Shown: positions 27,958-37,662 of the stretch, one piece after another
Layout: each line of letters starts with the position of its first letter
Position numbering within the stretch: position 1 is the first letter of the stretch
Assembly (NCBI GenBank): GCA_029239975.1
Contig: JARBTX010000001.1
Coordinates: forward strand, 87,744 to 151,743
Source: Anaerocolumna sp.
GTDB lineage: Bacteria > Bacillota > Clostridia > Lachnospirales > Lachnospiraceae
Length of the DNA stretch: 64,000 nt
Direction: 5' to 3'
The notes under the pieces: generated by a model
What the model was told of the DNA's origin: nothing
The model's input: the letters and a program-made list of their open reading frames with translations, nothing else
Databases searched by the model: none
Made by a program: the position numbers and the translations under genes

Positions 27958-29176
27958 TATGAAGCCACCTCCTTACATTTTTAAGACTATTTATAAAAAC
28001 ATCAATTTCTTCCTTCGTATTATAAAAATAAAAACTAATTCTACAAGTAGCTGCTAAGCTTAAGTATTTCATTAAAGGTTGAGCACAATGATGCCCTGCT
28101 CTTATAGCAATCCCATCAGCGTCTAATATAGAAGCTGTATCATGTGGATGAACATCTTTTATATTAAAAGATATTACCCCACATCGGTCTTTTTTACTAT
28201 TAATTTCTCCATATATTTCTATATGTGGTATTTTAACCATTTGTTCCAATGCATATTCTGTTAATTCATCTTCGATTTTGCTGATATTATCATATCCAAC
28301 GGTTTTAATGTATTCTATAGCCTTAGCTAATCCTATCGCACCGCCAACATTTGGAGTTCCAGCTTCAAATTTTTGTGGAAGTGGTGCAAATGTAGATTCT
28401 TGCTCGTCTACATATTCTATCATTTCACCACCAGTCATAAACGGTGGCATGACATTTAAAAAATCTTCTTTTCCATATAAAACACCAATCCCCATAGGTG
28501 CTAGCATCTTATGTCCGGAAAATGTGATAAAGTCTACATCTAACTTTGTTACATTTACTTCCATATGTGGAATACTTTGCGCGCAATCAAGAATAACTTT
28601 TGCACCACATTTATGAGCTTTCTCTATAATATTTTCTATAGGATTAATCGTACCTAACACATTTGAAACATGTGCAACTGCGACAATTTTTGTTTTATTT
28701 GTAATCTTATTATGAATCTCATCTTCTGTAATTTGTCCATGTTTATCAAGATATAAAAACTTAAGAATTGCTCCTTTTTCTTTTGCTACTTGCTGCCAAG
28801 GTATTATATTACTATGGTGTTCAGCAATTGAAATTACAATTTCATCACCATCTTGCAACACCATTCTACCATAACTGTAAGCTAATAGATTAAGAGCTTC
28901 TGTTGCATTCCTAGTAAAAATAATTTCACTTGGTTTTTTTGCACCAATAAATTCTGCAACGGATTCCCTTGCATCTTCATAAGCTTTCGTAGCTTTAACA
29001 CTTAAAGAATAAAGTCCTCTATGTGGATTAGCATTAAACACTTTATAATAATTATCTATCGCTTCTAAAACTGTATAAGGTTTTTGTGTAGTAGCTGCAT
29101 TGTCAAAATATATGAGTGGTTTACTTTGATTTTCATTCTGTAATATAGGAAAATCATCACGATAGGATTTAGGCAT
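27947..29176 (-). CDS. sufS: Cysteine desulfurase SufS
   Basis: The 409-residue PLP enzyme removes sulfur from cysteine and passes it as a persulfide to SufU. The PLP lysine lies in TFSGHKMLAPMG, and the active Cys lies in RAGHHCAQPLM, characteristic of group II desulfurases. The full-length match covers the family. The start overlaps the end of sufD by 8 bases and has a GAGAGGTT site. Confidence 0.96.
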   Translation of the reverse strand: MPKSYRDDFPILQNENQSKPLIYFDNAATTQKPYTVLEAIDNYYKVFNANPHRGLYSLSVKATKAYEDARESVAEFIGAKKPSEIIFTRNATEALNLLAYSYGRMVLQDGDEIVISIAEHHSNIIPWQQVAKEKGAILKFLYLDKHGQITEDEIHNKITNKTKIVAVAHVSNVLGTINPIENIIEKAHKCGAKVILDCAQSIPHMEVNVTKLDVDFITFSGHKMLAPMGIGVLYGKEDFLNVMPPFMTGGEMIEYVDEQESTFAPLPQKFEAGTPNVGGAIGLAKAIEYIKTVGYDNISKIEDELTEYALEQMVKIPHIEIYGEINSKKDRCGVISFNIKDVHPHDTASILDADGIAIRAGHHCAQPLMKYLSLAATCRISFYFYNTKEEIDVFINSLKNVRRWLHNGD

Positions 29177-30266
29177 AACTTAACCTCTCTTTCACATATT
29201 CCACAATTTGATCTTTCAGAGATTGATCTGGAATGTTATCTATAATTGGCTGAAACCATGCATCAATCATAAGTTTTTTGGCACTTATCTCATCAAGACC
29301 ACGGGACATCATGTAGAATAATTTGTTCTCATCTATCCTTCCACTATTTGTTGCGTGTTTTCCTTCTACATTATCTTCACCACATAAGATTAGTGGTGCT
29401 GTTATGTTTTTTATCTTAGGGCTAAATAAAAGATTATATTCACCTTCGTGTCCTATTGCACCCATAGCTCCTTTTTTAAAATCAATGGTACCTCTTAATT
29501 TTTTAATACTCTCATCTAATAAAGCTCCATTCACATTTAACTCACTTTTCGTTTGTTTTCCTATATGATTTACTACATAATTAAAGTCCAGCGAACGATC
29601 TTTATCACCAAAATATATTGTACGAATGTCTAATTCACTTGCTTTTCCCTGTAAATCAGTCATACATCCATTTATTACTCTCTGTGCTCCTAGTTCAGCA
29701 TGTATTAGATTCACTTTACCTTCATCTCTCGTTAAGATACCGATATCATTAAAATGTATTGCTTTTTCATTCATTAACTGTACCTGTATGAGATTAATTG
29801 TAGCTTCCTTCCCAGCATATAGATACGTTAATCCACCATGGAATGCTATATCATTGCTAGTGGTTTTATAACATATTATTATCGTAACATCACTATAATC
29901 ATCCGCTACAATGTGATTTACATCAATCACAGTTGGATTTCTATCATCCATTTCATATTGCAACATAATTGGCTCTGTAAGCTTTCTTCCTTTTGGTATA
30001 CGAATCGAGATACCACAATTTTTATTTTCTGTAAGAAATTGTTCTGTTTCTGTACCCATACCAGTTTTAATATTGGTATGTAGTTCTTGTAATACTATTT
30101 CATCTTGTATCGTATTTTCCTGAACAAACTCATGACCTGATTTGATATAATGTTTCTTATATGCAACAATATCCGAAATTGTTTCACTAATGGTACAATC
30201 GTTTATATCAAGCCAACTCCAGGTACGTACAGGTAGACTATTAACATGTTTTAAATCTATATTCAT
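29169..30266 (-). CDS. sufD: Fe-S scaffold subunit SufD
   Basis: A 365-residue SufBD-family protein that partners SufB and SufC in the SufBC2D scaffold. It has the right-handed beta-helix core and the family C-terminal segment (EGKHATNSGRIDENKLFYMMSRGLDE). It has less sequence conservation than SufB, as usual. It is 16 bases downstream of sufB in the operon. Confidence 0.9.
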   Translation of the reverse strand: MNIDLKHVNSLPVRTWSWLDINDCTISETISDIVAYKKHYIKSGHEFVQENTIQDEIVLQELHTNIKTGMGTETEQFLTENKNCGISIRIPKGRKLTEPIMLQYEMDDRNPTVIDVNHIVADDYSDVTIIICYKTTSNDIAFHGGLTYLYAGKEATINLIQVQLMNEKAIHFNDIGILTRDEGKVNLIHAELGAQRVINGCMTDLQGKASELDIRTIYFGDKDRSLDFNYVVNHIGKQTKSELNVNGALLDESIKKLRGTIDFKKGAMGAIGHEGEYNLLFSPKIKNITAPLILCGEDNVEGKHATNSGRIDENKLFYMMSRGLDEISAKKLMIDAWFQPIIDNIPDQSLKDQIVEYVKERLSYA

Positions 30267-30282
30267 TTGATGACCTCCTATT

Positions 30283-31698
30283 TTAACCTATGCTACCTTC
30301 CATCTCTAATCGAATCAAGTTATTCATTTCAACAGCATATTCCAGTGGTAATTCTTTTGCTATGGGTTCAGCAAAACCACTAACGATCATGGCTCTTGCC
30401 TCTATTTCACTGATACCACGACTCATAAGATAAAATATGGTTTCATCACTAATTCTACCAATTTTAGCTTCATGTCCGATATCAACCTCATCATTTCTTA
30501 TATCCATAACTGGAATTGTATCTGATCTTGAGCGATTATCAAGCATAAGCGATTCACAGGAAACAGAAGATTTACTGCCAGATGCGTCTCTTAATACTTT
30601 AACAGCACTACGAAATGTAGATCCACCACCATCTTTAGAGATTGATTTTGAACTCATGTGTGATGTTGTTCCTTTTGCAGCATGAATCACTTTTACTCCT
30701 GTATCTAAATTCTGACCCTTACCTGCAAAGGTGATTCCTGTATATTCCATCTTAGAATTTTCTCCCTTTAAAATACTCATAGGATATAGATAAGATACAT
30801 GAGAACCAAAAGAACCAGATACCCATTCTATGGTACCACCCTTTTCAATAACTGCTCTTTTCGTATTTAAATTAAACATATTTTTAGACCAATTCTCTAT
30901 GGTTGAATAACGGAGTCTCGCATTTTCACCAACGAACAACTCTACACAACCTGCATGTAAATTAGCTACATTATATTTAGGTGCTGAACATCCCTCTATA
31001 AAATGAAGAGTAGCTCCTTTATCAACAATTATTAAAGTATGTTCAAATTGACCAGCTCCCGGTGCATTCAGTCTAAAGTAGGATTGTAACGGTATCTCAA
31101 CGGAAACACCTGGCGGAACATATACAAAAGATCCACCTGACCACACAGCACCATGTAGTGCAGCAAATTTGTGATCGTTTGGTGTTACTAACTTCATAAA
31201 ATGCTGTTTTACCATATCTTCGTGTTCACGTAATGCACTTTCCATATCCGTATAAATAACACCAAGACTTTTAACCTCTTCTCTAACATTATGATATACT
31301 ACTTCCGAATCATATTGAGCACCAACACCTGCTAAGGAATTTCTTTCTGCTTGTGGAATACCTAACCTTTCAAACGTATTTTTTATATCACTTGGCACTT
31401 CATCCCATTTTAATTGCATCTTCGTATTGGGGCGAACATAAGTTACGATATCTTCCATATTTAAACCGTCTAGACTTGGACCCCATTTGGGCAAATCTTT
31501 TCTATTATAAATTTTTAATGAATTTTGACGGAATTCTCTCATCCAACTTGGGTCATTTTTTTCTAATGAAATTGTATTTACAATGCCCGAAGTTAATCCG
31601 CGTTTTGTAGTAAATGATGCATCTACTTTATCTTTTACATCATAAATACTGCGATCTATATCATCTACATAAGTTTTAGTTACATTCTTTGTCTCCAT
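30283..31698 (-). CDS. sufB: Fe-S scaffold subunit SufB
   Basis: The 471-residue scaffold subunit assembles Fe-S clusters with SufC ATPase and SufD. Conserved segments include FAALHGAVWSGGSFVYVPPGV, the VELFVGENARLRYSTIENW core and the C-terminal cluster-site region DIGHEAKIGRISDETIFYLMSRG. Start 31698 has AAGGAGGTTAAT; the extra upstream codons of the open frame have none. It is second in the sufCBDSU operon. Confidence 0.96.
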   Translation of the reverse strand: METKNVTKTYVDDIDRSIYDVKDKVDASFTTKRGLTSGIVNTISLEKNDPSWMREFRQNSLKIYNRKDLPKWGPSLDGLNMEDIVTYVRPNTKMQLKWDEVPSDIKNTFERLGIPQAERNSLAGVGAQYDSEVVYHNVREEVKSLGVIYTDMESALREHEDMVKQHFMKLVTPNDHKFAALHGAVWSGGSFVYVPPGVSVEIPLQSYFRLNAPGAGQFEHTLIIVDKGATLHFIEGCSAPKYNVANLHAGCVELFVGENARLRYSTIENWSKNMFNLNTKRAVIEKGGTIEWVSGSFGSHVSYLYPMSILKGENSKMEYTGITFAGKGQNLDTGVKVIHAAKGTTSHMSSKSISKDGGGSTFRSAVKVLRDASGSKSSVSCESLMLDNRSRSDTIPVMDIRNDEVDIGHEAKIGRISDETIFYLMSRGISEIEARAMIVSGFAEPIAKELPLEYAVEMNNLIRLEMEGSIG

Positions 31699-31808
31699 AT
31701 TAACCTCCTTGCTGCCAAACACCGCAAAGTTGAGTGTCAGCACAATATTTGTATGGTGAATTCAATTCACTCTGTGAAAATCTCGATTATATTACTAAAC
31801 TCCTTTTT

Positions 31809-32552
31809 TCATTTACTTAAAAATTCTTTAAATCCTTTAGAAGTTATCTGTTCAATTAAAGATCGATCTCCAGTTTTCACTATACGACCATTTAACAAAA
31901 TATGAACATAATCTACAGGAAGATATTCTAGAATCTTTGTGTTATGTGTAATTACAATTAAGGAGTTATTCTTATTTTTAAATGCTTCCACACCTTTAGA
32001 GACAGTTTTTACTGCATCAACATCAAGACCTGAATCTGTTTCATCTAATATTGCAAGTTTGGGATTCAATAAAAGCATCTGTAAAATTTCAGTTTTCTTT
32101 TTTTCACCACCTGAGAAACCTACATTAAAATAACGATTTGCATAATCATGATCCATACTTAAATCATCCATTTGTTTATAAAGTTCTTTTTTAAATGTCA
32201 TAAAACGAACGGTACTATCACTTACAGCATTTTTTGATGCTCTAATAAAATTCTCAAGTGTAACACCGGCAATTTCTTCAGGATTTTGAAATGACAGAAA
32301 AATCCCTTTTTTTGCTCTTACATCCGTTTTCTCGTATGTAATATCTTCATCTTCAAATACGATGTTACCTTCATCTACTCTATATCTTGGATGACCCATT
32401 ATAGTAAAACCTAGCGTTGATTTACCTGCACCATTTGGTCCCATAATTACATGGACTTCACCTTGACCAATTGTTAAATCAAATTGTTCTAGGATAGTTT
32501 TATCATCTATACTTACTTTTAAATTCTTGATATCTAACAATGTTTTTGACAT
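31809..32552 (-). CDS. sufC: SufC ATPase
   Basis: The 247-residue ABC-type ATPase energises the SufBCD scaffold. Walker A is GPNGAGKST, the signature is FSGGEKKK, and Walker B is LAILDETDSGLD. Start 32552 is chosen for its AGAGGTGA site; two upstream in-frame ATGs lack one. It is the first gene of sufCBDSU, with a consensus-like promoter at 32688-32716. Confidence 0.96.
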   Translation of the reverse strand: MSKTLLDIKNLKVSIDDKTILEQFDLTIGQGEVHVIMGPNGAGKSTLGFTIMGHPRYRVDEGNIVFEDEDITYEKTDVRAKKGIFLSFQNPEEIAGVTLENFIRASKNAVSDSTVRFMTFKKELYKQMDDLSMDHDYANRYFNVGFSGGEKKKTEILQMLLLNPKLAILDETDSGLDVDAVKTVSKGVEAFKNKNNSLIVITHNTKILEYLPVDYVHILLNGRIVKTGDRSLIEQITSKGFKEFLSK

Positions 32553-32687
32553 ATCATTCACCTCTATCATATTTATTAATCTCAATGAATTAGTATATTT
32601 TGCAAATAACTATTATTGATTTAGATTCAACTCATTTGTTACTTTCATCTAAATCGCACTATTTTATTTCCTACTAATTTAATCCCT

Positions 32688-32716
32688 ATTATATTACTCG
32701 GATATAAGATATGCAA
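32688..32716 (-). promoter_or_regulatory. suf operon promoter with possible Rrf2-type half site
   Basis: On the minus strand TTGCAT (32711-32716) and TATAAT (32688-32693) are spaced by 17 bases. The spacer contains ATCCGAGTAA, which touches the -10 and is where an IscR-like repressor could bind. The promoter is strong by sequence; the operator is only a suggestion. Confidence 0.7.
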
Positions 32717-32785
32717 GTAGTTTTAGTATAAAATTCTAAAAATATGCAAATTATACTTACAAATAATACCTTAGGAGGAATTGTA

Positions 32786-34918
32786 ATGTCTGATAAAAAT
32801 ATCATTGAATCCTTTGAACGCAGCGCGAAAACCATGCGTGGGGATAATACTACTTTTGGTAGTAAACTAACAAATGAACACTCAAATGATCCAGGTACCC
32901 ATACTGATATTCACAATCGTATACAAGTAGATTATAATATCATAGAAGGCTCTCCAACTATGGAAGAAGTCCATGAATGGCAAAGAGAACATATTAAGAA
33001 AGATGATCAGTCAAAAGAAGGTTATCCTTTAAATGTAATAATTGATCCTGCTATGCGTGAAATGTATAAGGTTGTTCATGAAGCTGGTATGACTAATGTT
33101 TTTGATAGATTCAGTCAACAACAACCTATACAATGTAAGTTCTGTATTGAAGGATTATCCTGTCAACTATGTGCAAATGGTCCATGTAGAATTAATGATA
33201 AAGTACCACGTGGTACTTGTGGTGTGGATGCACATACTATGGTTGCTAGAAACTTTGTATATCGTCATGTAACTATTGGTACTTCAGCTAATATTTTTCA
33301 TTGTGAACAAGCTGCAAGAACTTTAAAGGCTGCTGGTGAACATCCTGAGAGTGGGTTAAAGATTAGGGATCCTGAGAAACTTAAAAAATATGCAGATATG
33401 GCAGGTTTAGATGCTAATCTTCCTATACCAGAGTTGGCTGTTCAATTTGCTAAGTGGGTAATGGATGATATACATCTTCCTTATTATGAACCTTCAAAAA
33501 CAGTAGAAGCCTTTGCACCAACCAAAAGAAAAGAGTTATGGAATGAACTTGGCCTATTCCCAGGTGGTGGTTATAGTGAAGTGGCTTTCGCTCAAACTCG
33601 ATGCATGACTAATTTTAACTCTGATCCAGTTGATTTCTTATTAAACAGTGTTCGTTTAGGTGTTGCAAACGAATATCAAGGTCTATTTTTACTTGATATC
33701 ATCCAAGAAATCCTTATGGGTACTCAAGAGATTGCGAAGAAACAACAAAACATGGGACTACTGAAAGAAAATACAATCAATATAGTAACCAATGGTCATA
33801 TGCCATTATTGGCTCATGTAGCCATTGATATGGCATCCACCAAAGAATGGCAAGATAAAGCAAAAGCTGCCGGTGCAGATGGCATTCAAATACTTGGACA
33901 TGTTTGTGAAGGACAACAACTTATTAATTATGATGGTACACATAATCAAGAAGCATATGGTGGTCAAGAAGGTGAATGGCTCTCACAAGAATATCTTCTT
34001 GCAACTGGTGTAGTGGATATGTTTATGTTCGACTACAATTGTACCGTTCCTACTATGCCTCTTTTTGCGAAACGATTTGGAACAAAATTATTAAGTACTC
34101 ATCCAGTTATTAAATTGCAAGGAACAGAAACTCTTGATTTTATACCTGAAAAGATGCAAGAACAGGCAGCAAAAGCTCTTGATATGGCGATTGAAACATT
34201 CAAGAAAAGAAAATCAGAAAACCGTAAAACTTATATTCCACCTTATAAATCAGATTGTATGGTTGGTTTTAGTACCGAATCAGTTCGTAAAGCATTAGGT
34301 GGTACTTTTGATCCATTAATCGAACAAATAGTAAATGGTAATATACGTGGAATTGCAACAATTGTTGGATGTACTACTGCAAGATTTGGGCAAGGTGGAA
34401 GTAATATATTTAGAATTACAAAAGGATTGATTAAAAATAATATTCTTGTATTATCTGGTGGATGTACTTCATCTGTAATGGAGTATACTGGATTAACAAA
34501 TCCGAATGCTGCTGATGAATGTGGAGAAGGATTAAAGGCTGTATGTAAACAACTTGGAATTCCACCAGTATTATCTTATGGTGCTTGTGTAGATATCGGT
34601 AAAATGACTCATACAGCAAAAGAACTAGCAGATGCTCTGAATGTTGACACCAACAAATTGCCATTAGTAATCGGAGCTCCTGAATATCTTGAACAAAAAG
34701 CAGTGGCTGATGCTTGTACTGCAGTTGCTCTTGGTTGGTTAGTTCACGTGGCTCCAGTTCCATCTATTACTGGTAGTGATGTAGTTGTTAAGACATTAAC
34801 TGAAACTACTGAAACGTTAGGTTTGGGTAAGGTTGTTGTTGAATTAGATGCTGAAAAAACAATTCAGATATACGTTGATCATATTGAAAAGAAACGTAAA
34901 GAGTTAGGTCTAAACTAA
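32786..34918 (+). CDS. cooS: Ni-Fe carbon monoxide dehydrogenase catalytic subunit, CX2C D-cluster type
   Basis: The 710-residue enzyme interconverts CO and CO2 at a Ni-4Fe-4S C-cluster. Likely ligands: His in TNGHMPLL, Cys in GHVCEGQQ, DYNCTVP, VGCTTAR, SGGCTSS and YGACVDIG, plus the catalytic Lys in EYLEQKAVADA. The B-cluster is Cys126, Cys129, Cys134 and Cys145. The D-cluster pair is Cys117/Cys120 (CX2C), with Ser125 where CODH-II has its second D-cluster Cys. An N-terminal extension of about 75 residues precedes the catalytic core. Start 32786 has TAGGAGGA. No cooF, cooC or acetyl-CoA synthase gene is adjacent; the gene is divergent from suf. Confidence 0.93.
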   Translation: MSDKNIIESFERSAKTMRGDNTTFGSKLTNEHSNDPGTHTDIHNRIQVDYNIIEGSPTMEEVHEWQREHIKKDDQSKEGYPLNVIIDPAMREMYKVVHEAGMTNVFDRFSQQQPIQCKFCIEGLSCQLCANGPCRINDKVPRGTCGVDAHTMVARNFVYRHVTIGTSANIFHCEQAARTLKAAGEHPESGLKIRDPEKLKKYADMAGLDANLPIPELAVQFAKWVMDDIHLPYYEPSKTVEAFAPTKRKELWNELGLFPGGGYSEVAFAQTRCMTNFNSDPVDFLLNSVRLGVANEYQGLFLLDIIQEILMGTQEIAKKQQNMGLLKENTINIVTNGHMPLLAHVAIDMASTKEWQDKAKAAGADGIQILGHVCEGQQLINYDGTHNQEAYGGQEGEWLSQEYLLATGVVDMFMFDYNCTVPTMPLFAKRFGTKLLSTHPVIKLQGTETLDFIPEKMQEQAAKALDMAIETFKKRKSENRKTYIPPYKSDCMVGFSTESVRKALGGTFDPLIEQIVNGNIRGIATIVGCTTARFGQGGSNIFRITKGLIKNNILVLSGGCTSSVMEYTGLTNPNAADECGEGLKAVCKQLGIPPVLSYGACVDIGKMTHTAKELADALNVDTNKLPLVIGAPEYLEQKAVADACTAVALGWLVHVAPVPSITGSDVVVKTLTETTETLGLGKVVVELDAEKTIQIYVDHIEKKRKELGLN

Positions 34919-34926
34919 GATCAAAA

Positions 34927-34964
34927 AAAGCATCTCATATGTTCATTACATATTGAGATGCTTT
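34927..34964 (+). terminator. Terminator after cooS
   Basis: AAAGCATCTCA pairs with TGAGATGCTTT around a 16-base loop. The downstream T-run is weak, and the A-run on the other side would make it work on the minus strand too. Confidence 0.7.
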
Positions 34965-34983
34965 ATAATTTATAACTAATACT

Positions 34984-35013
34984 AAAAAAAGGGGCTGTTA
35001 CTGACAGTCCCTT
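34984..35013 (-). terminator. Terminator for the minus-strand membrane-protein gene
   Basis: On the minus strand AAGGGACTGT pairs with ACAGCCCCTT with one mismatch and is followed by seven T residues. Confidence 0.8.
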
Positions 35014-35038
35014 AATTAAGAATTGTATTCTATTTAAA

Positions 35039-35431
35039 TTAAACACGATTTCGTGTTTTAAATTTTTTATAAATGTATACGATTAGTTGAATAATCAATC
35101 CAGCTGCTAGCCCAAATATTTCCCAAGTAAATAGTGAAATTATTCCCGCCAAATCAGCCCATCCATTCATACCATCCAAAAAGGCTCCATACATATATAA
35201 AAATCCTATTATGACACCAGATAAAAAACATGTAAATGCTATCTTAAACTGTAGTAATAACAATATAGTGGCAATTCCACCTAATATAACGGATTGTACA
35301 ATATAAGCTACTATATTTTTAAATAGAATTTCATCTAATAATATAAATCGAACCCCTAAAAAAAGTAGTGCAAAAGAAATTAAAGCTACGATTACACCTA
35401 CTAAAAAACATTTCTTTCTAGATAATTTCAT
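35039..35431 (-). CDS. Four-helix integral membrane protein, unknown function
   Basis: The 130-residue protein is almost entirely hydrophobic, with four predicted membrane helices (about residues 8-28, 38-58, 64-85, 98-120) and positively charged ends. I recognise no family motif. The ATG at 35431 follows an AAGG site; a TTG one codon earlier is the alternative. It comes after two small basic-protein genes on the same strand and ends at its own terminator. Confidence 0.65.
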   Translation of the reverse strand: MKLSRKKCFLVGVIVALISFALLFLGVRFILLDEILFKNIVAYIVQSVILGGIATILLLLQFKIAFTCFLSGVIIGFLYMYGAFLDGMNGWADLAGIISLFTWEIFGLAAGLIIQLIVYIYKKFKTRNRV

Positions 35432-35449
35432 CAAATAAACCTTCTTTGT

Positions 35450-35620
35450 CTACCATTTTCCATCGAAATTGATAGGATTTGCTTTTTCATGACCAGCTTT
35501 CGCTTTACCTTGTATTTCAGGAACAGGCTTTGCATCATTTTTTACTTTGTGAATTCCAGGGTGTTCCATTGTACCATGTGGTTCACTAGGATCTGGTCTT
35601 CTCATACCTTTCTTAGCCAT
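35450..35620 (-). CDS. Small conserved-looking protein, 56 aa, unknown function
   Basis: This open frame begins MAKKGMRRPDPSEPHGT and ends INFDGKW. It is hydrophilic and rich in Lys, Pro, His and Gly. It has a strong TAGGAGGGTATT ribosome binding site and codon use like the neighbours, so it is very likely translated although shorter than the supplied size cut-off. It lies 13 bases downstream of another small gene. Such small basic proteins are often made during clostridial sporulation, but nothing in the sequence proves that. Confidence 0.75.
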   Translation of the reverse strand: MAKKGMRRPDPSEPHGTMEHPGIHKVKNDAKPVPEIQGKAKAGHEKANPINFDGKW

Positions 35621-35633
35621 AATACCCTCCTAG

Positions 35634-35768
35634 TTAAACGTCATTGTTTTTTATAGATTGTCTCTTAGCATTTTTATTTTTATTTTGGTTTTCTCTAGTT
35701 AATGGAGTCTGTCCATTTGCTTTTTCATCGCGAACACCCTTTTTATCAGGTTGACTATCTTTTGGCAT
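35634..35768 (-). CDS. Small basic protein, 44 aa, unknown function
   Basis: The open frame begins MPKDSQPDKKGVRDEKANG and ends SIKNNDV. It is rich in Lys, Asn and Gln, with no hydrophobic segment. A GAGGTGAT site precedes the ATG at 35768. It is first of a run of three minus-strand genes (with 35450-35620 and 35039-35431) downstream of the Csp-type protease gene, which ends its own frame 100 bases away on the same strand. No function is assigned. Confidence 0.7.
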   Translation of the reverse strand: MPKDSQPDKKGVRDEKANGQTPLTRENQNKNKNAKRQSIKNNDV

Positions 35769-35867
35769 ATTAATCACCTCACAAATTTAATGTCTACATA
35801 ATTCATTAATAAGTATGTTTCATTTCGTGAATCAATATGCGAAGATTACATGGTAATTTATTCTTAT

Positions 35868-37568
35868 CTATTCCCCTCTTAAACTCTCAAAGGTTCGATA
35901 GATGTCTATCATTCCATAACCCCATTCTCTGTTTGGATAAGTAATGTTGGGTAATCTTTTTACACCGCGTATTAAAAATTTTTTTACTTCTAAAGTATCC
36001 ATATAAATATAATTACCTCGTACAATTCCCCATTCTAATAACATTGCAGCCACACCAGTTACTTCTGCAGCTGACATACTTGTTCCGGAAAACGTGCTAA
36101 ATACTCCATTTAAAGTCGGACCATAAACTTCCACTCCTGGGGCAGCTAAATCAGGTTTTATAATGTTTTCTCTACTATATCCTCTACTTGCATTTCGATA
36201 TATACTTTGGTTTCTATGATCGTAAGCAGTTATAGTAATTGGTAACATACCATTACCTGGGTTCGTTATTGTTGTATCTGGATTAGGTCTAACAAAATAT
36301 GTCTCTTCAGAAATAAAACCTCTCATTGGCAACCAGATATGAAATCCAGTATTGATATCTCCTTTTCCATACACACGAAACTTCCAAACACCTGGTGCTG
36401 GATTTTTAAAACGACAAAATATCAATTGATCTCCTGTTTGAGCTTCCACTAAGAGATAATCTATTAATAAAACAGTATTTTCAAATAAGAAACGGATTTC
36501 TCTATTTTCGGCTAATCTAGCAGGTATTCGTGGTATATATTCTCCAGAAGGTGACACTATATCAATAGAATAAATACCTGGAGCTTGACCCCATATTTCC
36601 ATGGTAAATCCATATTCATTTTGACCTACTTTTAATTCAACCGTATCATAACCTGTTATTTGATCTACTCTACCAAAATAATGATGACCTGTATTTCCTT
36701 CATTCCCAGCCGAAATAACAATAGCAATTCCCATACGTTCTGCTATTCCGCTAATTAAAAGGTCTAAATAATTTCTCCCATCATGCGCACCTTGATTGGT
36801 ACCTAAACCAATACAGATAGCTATTGGCTTCCTTAGCTTTCTTGCAGTATTAAACAAATACTGAATAGCAAACATAATGTCGTTTTCTTGGTAACATTGT
36901 ACATGCTGCGGTACGCACAAATATTCCTTTAAATTAAGCTTTGCCGATTTTAACTTAACAATAACAAATTGTGACTCTGGTGCAACACCCACGAAATCTG
37001 CATCTGCAATCGCGGAACCACCTGCTAACCCTGCTAAGGTCGTACCGTGCCCAATTTCATCAATAGAAGGTACTACACTAAATGGATTATCACTTAATAA
37101 AGCTTGATTAATTTCATCTGTGGTATATTGTTCTCCATAATAAAATATTTCATCTGATGCGTTTAAATTCACAATGGATTGATCCCAGATTGACACAATC
37201 CTTGTTGTTCCATCTGTATTTTTAAAAACTGAGTTTGTATAGTCTATTCCTGTGTCGATAAATCCTAACAAAACACCTTCTCCCCTTAATGAAAGAGCTA
37301 CTGTGCTTTGTAATTTTTTAACTCCCATCTCTTCCAAATTCTGAGTATCTGTTAAACCAAATAATTTTGGAACTACAGAATACCCAGTTTCATATAGTAA
37401 ATTTCGAGTAGTTCTACTAATATCAAAATATATAACTGCATGCCTTTGATCAATAAAATTAATCGTATCATTCTCGAATTCTTTTAACCGCTCTGTAATT
37501 GTTTCATAATCTATAATGAAATCAGCATAGTTTTCACTAATAATTTTTAACCTACCCTCTTCATCCAT
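35868..37568 (-). CDS. Csp-type subtilisin-like serine protease
   Basis: The 566-residue S8 peptidase has the complete triad: Asp in LGFIDTGIDY, His in EIGHGTTLAG and Ser in FSGTSMSAAEVTG. A beta-rich insertion separates the His and Ser regions (about residues 300-430), as in clostridial CspA/B/C proteases. There is a propeptide-like N-terminus and no secretion signal. CspB relatives process the spore-cortex lytic enzyme SleC during germination; other paralogues are common in Lachnospiraceae, so the exact role is inferred. The open arrangement with small basic-protein genes downstream fits a spore context. Confidence 0.88.
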   Translation of the reverse strand: MDEEGRLKIISENYADFIIDYETITERLKEFENDTINFIDQRHAVIYFDISRTTRNLLYETGYSVVPKLFGLTDTQNLEEMGVKKLQSTVALSLRGEGVLLGFIDTGIDYTNSVFKNTDGTTRIVSIWDQSIVNLNASDEIFYYGEQYTTDEINQALLSDNPFSVVPSIDEIGHGTTLAGLAGGSAIADADFVGVAPESQFVIVKLKSAKLNLKEYLCVPQHVQCYQENDIMFAIQYLFNTARKLRKPIAICIGLGTNQGAHDGRNYLDLLISGIAERMGIAIVISAGNEGNTGHHYFGRVDQITGYDTVELKVGQNEYGFTMEIWGQAPGIYSIDIVSPSGEYIPRIPARLAENREIRFLFENTVLLIDYLLVEAQTGDQLIFCRFKNPAPGVWKFRVYGKGDINTGFHIWLPMRGFISEETYFVRPNPDTTITNPGNGMLPITITAYDHRNQSIYRNASRGYSRENIIKPDLAAPGVEVYGPTLNGVFSTFSGTSMSAAEVTGVAAMLLEWGIVRGNYIYMDTLEVKKFLIRGVKRLPNITYPNREWGYGMIDIYRTFESLRGE

Positions 37569-37662
37569 AAATTTATTCTTTCTCTCAAAACGGTCTTATT
37601 ATTATTTATATGTAAATCTTAATTCTATATTCATGAAAAAAGGTTCCGTAAAGTAGTAAAAA

